Shown here in pieces: positions 1-10,800 of a stretch of 64,000 bases of DNA (positions are counted from its first letter, which is position 1; each line of letters starts with the position of its first letter). Origin of the DNA: Branchiostoma lanceolatum. Lineage: Eukaryota > Chordata > Leptocardii > Amphioxiformes > Branchiostomatidae. Location: positions 2,735,001 to 2,799,000 of the forward strand of contig NC_089724.1 in the NCBI RefSeq assembly GCF_035083965.1, in the 5' to 3' direction. Position numbers and translations under genes: made by a program. The notes below the pieces were generated by a model. That model did not search any database, was not told the origin of the DNA, and worked only from the letters and a program-made list of their open reading frames with translations.

Positions 1-2435
1 CTCCAAATAACCTGAACTTCATGACATGAAACTGCATTTTTGTTAGCTTTAAATGACACTTTTGACAATGTAAATGGACAACATGGGCTCCCTAACACTA
101 ACACTGAGGGGGAAGGACAAAAAATGTGTGTGTGCAAACCGCTGTACATTTGTAAGTAACATGCAGACATGCTACATACAAGTAGATCAGCTGAGAAGCT
201 CACCTGCTAGACTCCAAAGTTCCTTGCAGTGAATTCCTATAACAGGTTCAAGTTCAGGTTTTTTACTGGCTTGTGAAATCAAATGTTACACTTACAGGTT
301 GTCAGCAGCACTCAGCAGCTAAGCTGTTTGGTATGTGATCTTGGCATTCCAAACAATACAACTTGACACTCCATATTTCAACAACAAGGTTTCACATAAC
401 CCTGATTTTTCTTTTAAAAAATAGCCTACCAAAATAGCCTATACTACTTTGCAGGCTTTAATATAGCTTACCAATGTATCCACCCCTAACCTATCCCTGA
501 CTAGCCCTGCAAGTTTAACCATGATGTATGTGAACGGACATGGACATTTCACCAACTTTCATTGTAGTATAATGTGTTTTTGATATACCTTGTATTACGT
601 ATGATTGTGTAAGCCTCAATCAATCAATCAATCAATAATTTGTACTTATTTATTTAGGATACCAATATGTGTTTATAGATCCATTAGGACTTTAATAATG
701 TAATCTAGTATATTTATTCTTTGTTATGTTTTGCCTGTCCCTTACCCCATGACGTCAATTCAGCAGGTCAATTTGAACTTCTCATGAATAAACAAGGGTT
801 AAAACAAACAAACAAACAAAGCCCAGGAAGGACACATTTTCACACATATTTCTCACAAAGAAATCCGCCCCCTCAGCTACATGCCTCGGGTACTAGTCAG
901 CACGATTCTTGTATCTTTACAACAGGAATTTCCAACACTTCCTGTTTCTACAATAATTAATTCAGCCCTACTTCTCGTTCTAACACTAGCCCATGATATC
1001 AGCATGAGCTCATGTCTCTTATTATTATATTTAGTGCTGAATCAGGTTCTGGTCCTGATTCAAGTCCAGGGGTTCAGGTTCAGGTTCGGATTTATAATAT
1101 AAGTCCGGACCTGAACCCATGGCATATGTTAAATTCCATATGCTAAAAATAGTTACTCAAACAACTGGATAAAATTTTGAATGTTTCAAAATTTTATCCA
1201 ATTGCTTGAGTAACTTTGACTGTTTAAAAATTTCCAATTAATTGCTTGACTATCTTTGGCGTATTTTACTACCTGGATGTCTAACCTTCATTAACATGTT
1301 AGATTCTATGTTGACATAAAGTTGACATACAATTTGAAAAATATACATGCAAAATTATATACAGTCTGAGTCAGTAGTAAACACAAAAGCTCAGTCATCA
1401 ACACAAAAACAGTAATGTTCTGTCTTTTTCCAGTGTATGTTTTATGATCTATGGACGGTTTTAGAACAATAGGGAGATTTTCTTGTAAGTCTGGACTTGG
1501 TTCCTGACGTTTTGGGTTTTTTTATACTTTTTTTGGACTTCAACCTTAACCCCTTGTGTCCGGTTTCCATGTTACTTGTTAGGCCATGTTGATTTGATTA
1601 TAATATATGGATGACATCCTCTGGGAACCCCAAAACTGATGCGAGCGTGCAAATAAAAAAATAGAAAAAGTTTGGTAAAAAAAAGTTGCCTCAATAATTA
1701 TGAAATCTAAGCTGCCAGGGTAGTAGTAGTAGTAGTAGTATCCGGTGGGCAGCAGCAGGCAGGGAGGAATAAATAAATGACCATAGTCTATGATAAGCAA
1801 AATTCTTTTAAAATGTTTGGGTCAATGGGTAACATCTTAAAGTTAAAGTGACCACAGTGGTCCTTATGCAGAGCTGTGGACACTAGTATAGGCTATCCAG
1901 GAACAGCAGCACACCATGGTAAAGCCGCTGTGGTAAATGGGTAAAGGCACCAGTGAATTATCACCACCTTGAGTGGTACTCTGAGTGGTACTAAAAACAT
2001 TCCTTTCATTTTCGCTTGTAAGCAAACGTCAGAAGCGGCGTAACTTCACAAATCTCACCATTTGTAGCCCATTAAGCAGCTTTTAACAACCTTTGTTTGT
2101 TGATAGATCAGATTACCGTCAAGGTGTTAATTCATTATTTCCTCGCTAATCATCGCAGTATGTGTGCCGTGTCAACTACAGTACGTGTAATTTGAGACGA
2201 AGTGAGTCTTCAAATGAATCAAGTTTTATGTTGTCACTCGGAAATAAATTTTGTTGGACTCCTGAGTATGTTCTCTGAAAAATGTAAGAGCTAAATGATA
2301 TGATTAAAATGACCTTCAATTTGGTGAGGAAGTGGCTTGGGAATATATTCTCAAACACGTGTTTTTCCCCCGTATTTCTCATGTATAAAATATTCCCTTT
2401 CGGTTTCCCAAATTCCGACACAGCCCCCCTCCCCT
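1..2435. other. Gene-free left flank
   Basis: AT-rich DNA in which I see no coding exon. It holds short simple repeats: (CAAT)n near 618-636, a degenerate CAGGTT repeat at about 1041-1100 and (AGT)n near 1723-1740. At 1131-1300 a decayed copy of the dispersed repeat family built around an ACTGGATAAAA motif is present, with the ATCCAGG...TCTAACCTTCA tail that recurs elsewhere in the window. It is probably intron or flank of the minus-strand gene whose first exon is at 2626-2741. Confidence 0.5.
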
Positions 2436-2603
2436 CCCCTCCAAACAGGGGTGGGTTTCGGCTCGTTTTTGACGTCTTTTAGGCGTTTTCGTCGGGGTTT
2501 CTACTTCGTCAGGGTTTCGTTCTGTCGCCAACCCAAGAAAGACCGACAAAAACACCTAAAAATACGTCAAAAACAAGCCGAACCCCAACTCTGCTTGGAG
2601 AGT
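2436..2603. mobile_element. Fold-back MITE, CTCCAAGCAGAG family (copy 1)
   Basis: Short element with inverted ends related to TACTCTCCAAGCAGAGGTT. The arms carry GGCTCGTTTTTGACGT / ACGTCAAAAACAAGCC and GGCGTTTT..GTCGG / CCGACAAAAACACC. The same architecture recurs at 6731, 25741, 26350 and 61706. It has no coding capacity. It lies just inside the first intron of the ankyrin-like gene. Confidence 0.7.
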
Positions 2604-2625
2604 ACCCCTCCCCACCAACACCCAC

Positions 2626-2741
2626 CTGGCCAGAGCCTGCAGCGAGACGGGCGATCTCTTGGCTTTCGGCGCCAGAAGCTTCTCGATCACCGCGATGTTC
2701 CCCAGCCTCGCGGCCTCCAGGAGCTCCTGCTCTCTCGGCAT
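2626..2741 (-). CDS. First coding exon of an ANKS1-like ankyrin-repeat gene (partial)
   Basis: Reading from an ATG at 2741, the peptide starts MPREQELLEAARLGNIAVIE and continues into KLLAPKAKRS. This closely resembles the amino terminus of the ANKS1A/ANKS1B family (ankyrin-repeat, SAM and PTB adaptor proteins), which also opens with a QELLEAAR..G...VEKLL half-ankyrin repeat. The exon ends at a donor CCAG|GTGGGT, phase 2. The surrounding 2600-2900 stretch is CpG-rich, as expected of a promoter and first exon. No further ankyrin exon was found between here and position 1, so the rest should lie off the left edge. Alternative: the first exon of another ankyrin protein. Confidence 0.55.
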
Positions 2742-2818
2742 GTCTCCGATCCGCGGCTACCCGGACAGACGGGAAAGGAGGAAGTTTTCCAGACCCAAAA
2801 GTTTGATCTCCCAACTTC

Positions 2819-2830
2819 CGGCCGCCATGT
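2819..2830 (-). promoter_or_regulatory. YY1-like promoter motif
   Basis: An ACATGGCGGC sequence on the minus strand, matching the ATGGCGGC core bound by YY1, lies about 80 nt upstream of the ankyrin-like first exon in CpG-rich DNA. Such motifs are common near TSSs of TATA-less promoters. The assignment rests on motif and position only. Confidence 0.35.
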
Positions 2831-3267
2831 TTGTTTTCTGTTCGACAGCTCCCGTACCCGGCATGCACAGCGCCACCGACGCATGCGGCGGGAAATTCAA
2901 ATTTTCGAGTTAACATTTTTTTCGTTGATCCAGGGACTGACCGCATCAAATTAGGGGTCTGCACAGACCTAAAGAATGGACCGAAATCTTGTTTTCTGGG
3001 GCGGAATCTACACCCTTAGCACTGTCTCGTCAATATGAAATGTAGCCTACATTTTCCAAGAAAAGGGCTTCTACAAGTCTTGAATAGGTTAAAATACTAT
3101 ATAGGCTAAAGATAGACCCTAGGTGCAGACATCTATTTGGCCTGTGTCCTACTATTCACTTCCTCTTTGGCAGGGGAGAAAATGACAATTTTTTCATCAG
3201 GGTAGTCCAATTTTGAATGGCGTTTGCTCGATGATGTACTGAGATTAATCTCACTTGAAGACACATA

Positions 3268-3513
3268 AGCCCCTGTCTCACTGCACCCGCGACACGTTGG
3301 TGACCTCTCTGCGATTTGACACCGCGCTCAATGAATCTCATCGACAAAAACGAATCATTTTACGCTTTGTGTGTTTTGTTGTCTTTTTAGTCATACTTGT
3401 ACGTTTTGCCCGATATTCACATTATAAAGTCAAGGGTAACACATCCAGTTTAGGACACAGCGCGGTCGCCAGCGGGTCGCGGGTCCAGTGAGAGGGGGGG
3501 GGGGGGGGGGGGC
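3268..3513. mobile_element. MITE with AGCCCC-TCTCACTG inverted ends (copy 1)
   Basis: Left end AGCCCCTGTCTCACTGCACC and right end GGGTCCAGTGAGAGGGG..CT are inverted repeats of about 40 bp, including GCGACACGTTGGTGACC against GGTCGCCAGCGGGTCGC. There is no ORF of interest. The other copies are 4422-4659 and, interrupted by a retroposon, 29804-30520. Confidence 0.75.
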
Positions 3514-4006
3514 TTAAAGGCACTGGAAATATTCTAGTTGCTTTATTCTAGTTGCCGTAATCTTCATGAATTTGACATTTAATACCACTGTTTCCCACTT
3601 TTGCGTGCGGATTTCTTATCAAAAGTGGCACAAAAATAAGCTACATGGTGATCTTTTAGTTTCACGCGCTTAGTGTAAAAAGACCGATACCATAGCCCCG
3701 CCCACCTCCGCCAAAACGTAGAAATGCAAATTTAAAACATAGAAACGCAAATATTTGACGGACATGCAGTCATTTTATCGTTGGTCGAACCGCTAATTGT
3801 GATGGACAGTCCGGCTAAGTCAAGTTAATGCTTGGATTTTCTATAAGCTATCACCACACAACGACATCGTATCTTTGGTTCTTTAATTCAATGTCGATAT
3901 GTAATGGTATAGTATTATTGACACTTATGGTGTGTACGAATGACTGGAAATTTGTTGTTTTTTTATGCAAGTTTCAAGCTTCATAAAATGCTCTGGATGC
4001 CTTTAA
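3514..4006. mobile_element. TTAA-flanked MITE, TTAAAGGCA family (copy 1)
   Basis: It is bounded by TTAA on both sides, and the right end reads CATAAAATGCTCTGGATGCC. The left end has lost about 27 bp of the inverted repeat compared with the intact copy at 20171-20671. TTAA targets are typical of piggyBac-type elements; that assignment is inference, because no transposase is present. Confidence 0.75.
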
Positions 4007-4251
4007 GCAGCTATCACTGTTTATTTGTTTGTTAATTTTTGGGTTCATAACAACGTGAGTGACAAAATTAGTTGAGTAATCCACACAATCTTTACAGAAT
4101 CACTTGATGTAGAGTATACTTTTAAATTTCCTTTCACGTGTGAGGTGCTATAGCACTGTTTTGGGTAGCTTATTTATGTCTTAAGTAAATCTATCCCGCA
4201 CACTTTTACCCTACATAGGCATTCCTGAACGTAATACATGTATACACATAC

Positions 4252-4254
<3 letters not shown>

Positions 4255-4318
<64 letters not shown>
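4255..4318. repeat. (CA)n microsatellite
   Basis: About 30 uninterrupted CA units ending copy 1 of the 3.2-6.4 kb duplication. A homologous tract of about 36 units with a few variants ends copy 2 at 6357-6433. Confidence 0.95.
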
Positions 4319-4321
<3 letters not shown>

Positions 4322-4421
4322 TGGCAGGGGAGAAAATGACAATTTTTTCATCAGGGTAGTCCAATTTTGAATGGCGTTTGCTCGATGATGTACTGAGATT
4401 AATCTCACTTGAAGACACATA

Positions 4422-4659
4422 AGCCCCTGTCTCACTGCACCCGCGACACGTTGGTGACCTCTCTGCGATTTGACACCGCGCTCAATGAATCTCATCGACA
4501 AAAACGAATCATTTTACGCTTTGTGTATTTTGTTGTCTTTTTAGTCATACTTGTACGTTTTGCCCGATATTCACATTATAAAGTCAAGGGTAACACATCC
4601 AGTTTAGGACACAGCGCGGTCGCCAGCGGGTCGCGGGTCCAGTGAGAGGGGGGGGGGGC
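4422..4659. mobile_element. MITE with AGCCCC-TCTCACTG inverted ends (copy 2)
   Basis: Near-identical to 3268-3513, within the second unit of the tandem duplication. It differs mainly by a shorter G-run at the right end. Confidence 0.75.
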
Positions 4660-4813
4660 TTAAAGGCACCCGGAGCATTTAATGAGGCTTGAAAACTGGA
4701 AATATTCTAATTGCTGTAATCTTTATGAATTTGACATTTAATGCCACTGTTTTCCACTTTTGCGTGCGGATTTCTTATCGAAAGTGGCACAAAAATAAGC
4801 TACATGGTGATTT

Positions 4814-5743
4814 TTTTTTTTTTTTATTCTGTCATATTTATCCAGGGTGGCCCTGCTCAGTGGTTCCCACTGCTTTTCAGAGGGGCCCTGCTTACATAAA
4901 ATAACTGATAATACAAACAGAAATATCAACATATAGAAATAATAACAATAAAGATCATAATGAAAACAATGAAGGTAATGATAACAGTAGTAAATAAATG
5001 ATAACAATCATAGTACAAATCATAATACAAATCATAATACAAGTCAAATCATAATTAAATCCGTTCCTTGTCATTGAGGGGTCAGAGGTCATGCCAGTCC
5101 TTGCCAAGTGTTACATTTGTTTTTAAAGACAGACATGGATGAAGAAGTCTTCATAGATTGTGGCAGGCGGTTCCACATAATCGCACCTCTATATGAAAAC
5201 TTGCGCTTTCCACATTCAAGGCGTACTAGCGGCAGTTTCAAGGATAGACTCAGACTGTGCCTGGTTGGATAATTATGATATTCAGAAGTTCTATGAAAGC
5301 TATTGATGTACTCTGGAAGTTCGTTGTTAACTGCCTTGTACATTGATTGTAGTAGGTGCAAGTTTCTCCTAGACACTAAGGTTTTCAAGCCTAAGGCAGA
5401 GAACTCCTCATCCCCAACATGATGCGTATATGGCAAACCTAGAATAAGTCTCACTGCGCGGTTCTGGAGCTTTTGCAGCTTGTCGGACAGACACTTTCCA
5501 CAGTTGCCCCATATTACATCGCAATAGTCCATTTTTGGTAAAACCATACAGTTGAACAACATCATAAGAGTGTGTTGTGGCAGACATGGGACAAGACGCC
5601 GTAGGACTCCCAGTCTCGACGAGACAGCATTACATAATTTGTTTGTGTGTACATGCCATGATAAGTAAGGGTCAAGTCAAACGCCCAGGTACTTGTAGCT
5701 AGAAACTACTTCCAAACTGGTGCCAGAAAGGGTAGTTGACAAT
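4814..5743 (-). mobile_element. 5'-truncated non-LTR retrotransposon (CR1/Jockey-like)
   Basis: Inserted on the minus strand into the TTAA MITE at its GGTGATC site. GTGAT occurs at both junctions, which is compatible with a short target-site duplication. The 3' end has a T-run on the plus strand (a poly-A or A-rich tail on the element strand). The body encodes the carboxy-terminal part of a reverse transcriptase (next entry). Being nested, it is younger than the tandem duplication or arose in one copy after it. Confidence 0.8.
5089..5565 (-). pseudogene. Reverse transcriptase C-terminal fragment
   Basis: The 158-codon frame contains VLPKMDYCDVIWGN, KLQKLQNRAVRLILG and a late IMWNRLPQSMK block. 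These are hallmarks of the thumb and C-terminal region of CR1/Jockey-type LINE reverse transcriptases. Upstream, to about 5743, the same frame gives YKYLGV and LDPYLSWHVHT (the usual block before the thumb), interrupted by an in-frame stop. No catalytic FADD-type motif or endonuclease is present, so this is a dead 5'-truncated copy. Confidence 0.85.
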
Positions 5744-6359
5744 AGTGATCTTTTAGTTTCACGCGCTTAGTGTAAATAGACCGATACCATAGCCCCGCCC
5801 ACCTCCGCCAAAACGTAGAAATGCAAATTTAAAACATAGAAACGCAAATATTTGACGGACATGCAGTCATTTTATCGTTGGTCGAACCGCTAATTGTGAT
5901 GGACAGTCCGGCTAAGTCAAGTTGATGCTTGGGTTTTCTATCAGCTCTCACCACACAACGACATCGTATCTTTGGTCCTTAAATTCAATGTCGATATGTA
6001 ATGGTATAGTATTATTTACACTTATGGTGTGTACGATTGACTGGAAATTTGATTTTTTTTATGCAAGTTTCAAGCTTCATAAAATGCTCTGGATGCCTTT
6101 AAGCAGCTATCACTGTTTATTTGTTTGTTAATTTTTGGGTTCATAACAACGTGAGTGACAAAATTAGTTTAGTAATCCACACAATCTTTACAGAATCACT
6201 TGATGTAGAGTATACTTTTAAATTTCCTTTCACGTGTGAGGTGCTATAGCACTGTTCTGGGTAGCTTATTTATGTCTTAAGTAACTCTATCCCGCACACT
6301 TTTACCCTACATAGGCATTCCTGAACGTAATACATGTATACACATACGCAAACACACAT

Positions 6360-6438
<79 letters not shown>

Positions 6439-6730
6439 CACAAACACAAACAGCGACAGACAGAATGAGGCCACTGTAGTATGCCAAGGTTGTTGACTTG
6501 TATATATTGACATCTTTCACCAACTTGATAAAAAGAAATGAAGAAATCTTAACCGACGTCGGCTTTCTTTTCGATCTCCATACATTAGCGCAGCCTAGCC
6601 CGCTTCAAACAGTATGTGAAAAACTATTGCTTCGGATATGCTTGCTATCTCTTCTCACAAAAGCTTTTTAGAAATATTATAAGTATTTGAAATAGCAAAG
6701 CTTGCCATCAGCACAACTTACGGAATGAAT

Positions 6731-6924
6731 TACTCTCCAAGCAGAGGTTCGGCTCTGGCTGATTTTTCACGTGTTGTTAGGCGTTTTTGTCGGGTTTTCT
6801 CTTTTGTCCTGCTTTCTTTTTGTTCCCAAGCCAATACAAAGAAAATGGGACAAAATAGAAAGTCCTACAAAGATGCCTAAAACACGTTAAAAACTAATCG
6901 GAACCGAACCTCTGCTTGGAGAGT
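6731..6924. mobile_element. Fold-back MITE, CTCCAAGCAGAG family (copy 2)
   Basis: Starts TACTCTCCAAGCAGAGGTTC and ends GAACC..CCTCTGCTTGGAGAG. The arms also pair CACGTGTTGTTAGGCGTTTT with its degenerate complement. It is the clearest complete copy of this family. There is no gene nearby; 6.9-7.85 kb holds only AT-rich DNA and T-runs. Confidence 0.8.
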
Positions 6925-7712
6925 GGGAATGAGTGATAATATTAGTATTGTAACAAAATTAGTAGCATGGCGTATTATAACTTCTTATGTAAACACACTG
7001 TGTGACTTACTGTTCTTTTCCCTTTATTTCGCAACAAAAACTTGCTCATATTCTGAAATCAGAAATCTGATATCTTGATGTCGTCATTAATTCCATTTAC
7101 AGTGGTTCTTCAACCATCGAGAACACTTATTGGCAAGCAACAATAGTATGATATCAAACATAATACATGTACTTAAAAGGCTACCGACCGGTCTGGAATA
7201 ATCTACATCCTACATATATCCACCTCTTGAACATTAAACAGAAATACACTATTAATCTCCTGGCAGATGCAATGCGAACACCAAAAATATACAGCTAGTG
7301 TACGGAAGCAAGTAGACTGCAAAATAGCAAATGTAAAACATACGATTATCAGCTAAAATTTTATAACGGAACACATTTTTTTTTTTTGCTTTTGCAACTA
7401 ATATTGTTTGCCAATGGTAAAATAGTAAGCGAATCAAATTTCAATCAAAAAATACCTGTGCTGTGCACTAGTGGTCTTTTCTCTCAAATATGAGGTTCTC
7501 TGCAGTTGTTCAGGATTTGTTCGATTTCAGTAATATGATATGTTGAAATAAATCATTAAGACATTTAGAGGTATATAAACTTTTCGGGGGGGAGGGTTCT
7601 TGAATGCATCTTTTTTTTTCTTTTGCAAAAACAAGTCTTACAAACATGATTTAGAGTCTGGGTAAAAGCCAATCACAGGGAATACTGTATAAATACTTTT
7701 TTTTCTCGGGGA

Positions 7713-7718
7713 TTTAAT
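7713..7718 (-). terminator. Possible variant poly(A) signal
   Basis: ATTAAA on the minus strand about 140 nt past the stop codon of the GPI-type gene. No canonical AATAAA was seen closer. Low-certainty call. Confidence 0.25.
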
Positions 7719-7855
7719 TTCGCCGTATCAATGGAAAGGAAGTTTTTGCGATGTTTTTAAGATCGCGATCGAAACGACACTGCAGCATAAAACCGCATAT
7801 CAGCAGCAGTTGAAAATAAAACCACTCCGAGCTTTACACTACTACATGCATCTTT

Positions 7856-10800
7856 CTACATCAGCCACACGGCCAAAGCGAGGAGCAGGGTGAAGAAGGC
7901 GGATCCCCGCGCCACGGTAGCGTCGCTGCCCGGCCCCTGTCGGTCCCTGGCCCGCTTGCCCTGGACCGGCCTCTCGATGTTCTCCTCGATGGTGATGTCC
8001 ACCTCTTCACGACGGCTGCTCTGCGATTCTGGGTCGGACGATTCAGTGGGGGGTTGGAAGAGAAAGAAAAACATTCATTAGTAAGGACGAAGGTAAATGA
8101 AGTCCTAGCCTGTGTTTACACTAGCTCTCGCTGGCGGAGGTTGATGACCCTCTTCCCTAGGGGGCGGTAAACGTCGGGTAGGCCCCAAGGAGCGCGATTT
8201 AGTCAGGCTTAAGGTAGCCCTATACCAGTCCTCAGTTTGAGGCCGCAGGGGCAGTGGGTTGTTATCCACAGTGTGTGTCTAGGGCACGGTATTGGAAGGA
8301 GGAGCCCAACCATCGCCTTCCACGGCCTTTCAATTACCGCCCAACCGAATTCGGGTACCCATTCTTACACACTTTCCTACTCTTCTGACGTGTCGAGTCT
8401 TGGGGTCTACTCTATGGCTTCCATGAACTTCTATGCACTTGAGATTAGTCGTTGAAGCATGTTCAACTGCAGAAGTGTTAACATTCAAGTCTTGAAAATG
8501 CCAAAGACAGGTGTTATGTCTGGTTTCATCTTCATGCAATTCATTCACGAGAAACTCGCCTATCGACATCCCAACACAGTGCGGCCCACGAACCAGTCAA
8601 GTCATCCTCCTCCTGGCACAGAAGAACATTCATCCCTACTACAGTTAAGTTATGGAACTGCCATCTGCTGGACATTGTGGACACCAGGGACTTACAGAAC
8701 TTCAAAAGACTCTCCCACCTCAGCGCCACTCGTCGGCATCCTTTATAGTGAACGTTATTCAGCAATGCTGCTAAGCTGAGGTCCTGGTAATGAATAAATA
8801 AATAAATAAATAAATAAAGATAGAAAATGATAAATCCGACACTCACCTTCTCTCATGGCCTCCTCTCGCTCCTCCATCTCCTCCTCAAACGCCGCCTCCT
8901 CCTCCTCGAGGTACTCCTCATCTTCCTCCAAAGCCTCCTCACCTTCTTCCTCAGCCTCCTCCAAGGCCTCTTCCTCCTCCTCGAGCATGTCGTCAACGTC
9001 ATAGTCTCCCTCCTGGCCGAAGTCGTACGGTGCCGGGGTGGTGTACTGGTCATCCCACAGCCAGTCGTCGGTGACAGCGTCCTCTTGAGAGTAGTCCTCT
9101 TCTTCTTGAGAGTAGTCCTCTTCTTCTTGAGAGTAGTCCTCTTCTTCTTCTTCCATCTGATCTTCGAAATCCTCTTCTCTTGCCTCCTCTTCCTCCTCCT
9201 CCAAGATGCCGTAGTCGTCCTCTTCCTCTGGATAGCCCTCTTCCTGCAATCAGAAAAGAGTAATCAGCAATCTATATACAGAACCATTTAACAGTCGACC
9301 TGAACAAGCCCGCACCTACTTGCTACTATGGAGTTCACCTTTTTTGTCTTCTTAAAGCAACAGTAAAATTTCTAAGTTTAACCCAAACTTACATTGTAAA
9401 TGCCAAACGTTTCAAAACTGACTGAATAACCACTATACATTTATGCAGTTATTATAACTCGAAAATTGACCTTAGTATGTGTTTATCATGTATGCCTGTC
9501 TGTATTGGACTACCGAACCCAAATGCTGTTATTCAGTTGTTATTGTTATTGTTATTGAAAAGAAATCAAACCCAGTAGCAACTGTTTAGATTAGAAGTAG
9601 CTCTAGTTGACGACTTTAATTTCACTTTGTGTTTATTTCATTACTGTGTACTTATTATTATCATTATCTCATTTCAAAACTTTATTGATTGTATCTCACC
9701 GGAATAATTCCGGAGGAACGATGATGATGATGATTTCAATGTATTCTTGCAATTAACCTCCGGGCATGAATTTGCAATAAATTTATTATTATTATTGTAT
9801 TTGTCTTGATCAGTTGTAATTACTATTTTACGGGGATTGTATGATATTAGCTACTCGCCAGAGTGTATCACCTCTGTGTCCTGTACATTCTTTTGTTGAT
9901 TAAAAGAAGAAGAAACTCTTACGTCTGAGACTTCCTCTTCATCATCATCAGCTTCGTCCATGATCCGGTCGAAGATGGGGTCGTCTTCCACGTTCTGGAA
10001 GGTGCTTTCCGGGCACAGGTCGGACTGGACGTACGCAGTCGTCATGCCCATGAACCCGACGTGGTACGCCTCGATGTTCGCTGTAAGAAGCACGCGCAGA
10101 ACGATCAGAATTAGAACAAAGGAGCAAGTATGGGCAAACTAAATAGGATCGAAAAGAGAAGGGGTCCTTCCCGGTGCGAGTGGTTCAAAACCTACAGTCC
10201 TATGCTTGCACATGGGTTCGCCCTTAGTAATAGCCTCCGGCTAGTTGGGCAACTCTGGCATGTACATGCTGAACGAATCAATGAATGAATAGGATGCACC
10301 AAGGCTAATAAATGCAAGCGGTAGACATACATGCAGACAATAATCATAGGTCCCACATAAACCACATGAAATATCATGTCTATGTTTTGAGTAGGTCTTG
10401 GCCCCAAATATAAATCCATACTAGTTCCGAATTCATTCATTCCTTTGAATGCCAAGATCTGACAAGCCCATGACAGCGAGGGATTATGTAATGCTACGGT
10501 CGCAACTGCGCCGGTGCCCGTCGGGGGTGTAGTCCCCGGCGGCCGGGCCCCGAAGCCACAGATTTGTCCCGGTGGACTGTCGGGTACCGAGGGTTACCTC
10601 CCGGTGTTCGAACGGTTAGCTAACGTCGTCTATTTGTTACCGGGTCCATGGTCGATTTCAAGTCTCAGTTAAAATGATTTAGGGTCCCGGCCGGGCCCAA
10701 AATTAGCCCGGCAGCCGTAAGGTGTCCCACGGGGCCACATAAGCCCGAAACTAAAACAAATAGCCCGTCAACTACCCGGAGGGGTCCCTTTTCCAATTTT

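Larger units (their letters stand above)
4660..6102. mobile_element. TTAA-flanked MITE (copy 2), interrupted by a LINE
   Basis: The left end TTAAAGGCACCCGGAGCAT and right end ATGCTCTGGATGCCTTTAA form the terminal inverted repeat. The LINE fragment at 4814-5743 splits it. Sequence on both sides of the LINE matches the uninterrupted copies at 3514 and 20171. Confidence 0.8.
3160..6433. repeat. Tandem duplication of a nested-transposon block
   Basis: Two copies of one ~1.15-kb block lie head to tail: about 3167-4318 and 4320-6433. Each starts CTTTGGCAGGGGAGAAAATG, continues through a TCTCACTG-ended MITE, a G-run and a TTAA-ended MITE, and finishes in a (CA)n tract (4255-4318 and 6357-6433). Copy 2 is longer because a ~930-bp LINE fragment sits inside it. 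Identity between copies looks very high, so the duplication is recent or homogenised. The identical small ORFs in both copies come from this repeat and are not genes. Confidence 0.85.

Noticed and set aside
2337-2964. 205- and 151-residue frames near the ankyrin-like exon
   Set aside because: They cross a MITE and CpG-rich DNA with no family resemblance; the only credible coding segment is 2626-2741.
3156-4645. Duplicated frames reading MSMRFIERGVKSQ and KTHKPLSHC
   Set aside because: Both lie inside MITE and tandem-repeat DNA; their duplication follows the repeat, not a gene family.
8827-9291. 154-residue Leu-rich plus-strand frame
   Set aside because: Shadow of the Glu-rich exon 9 on the minus strand.
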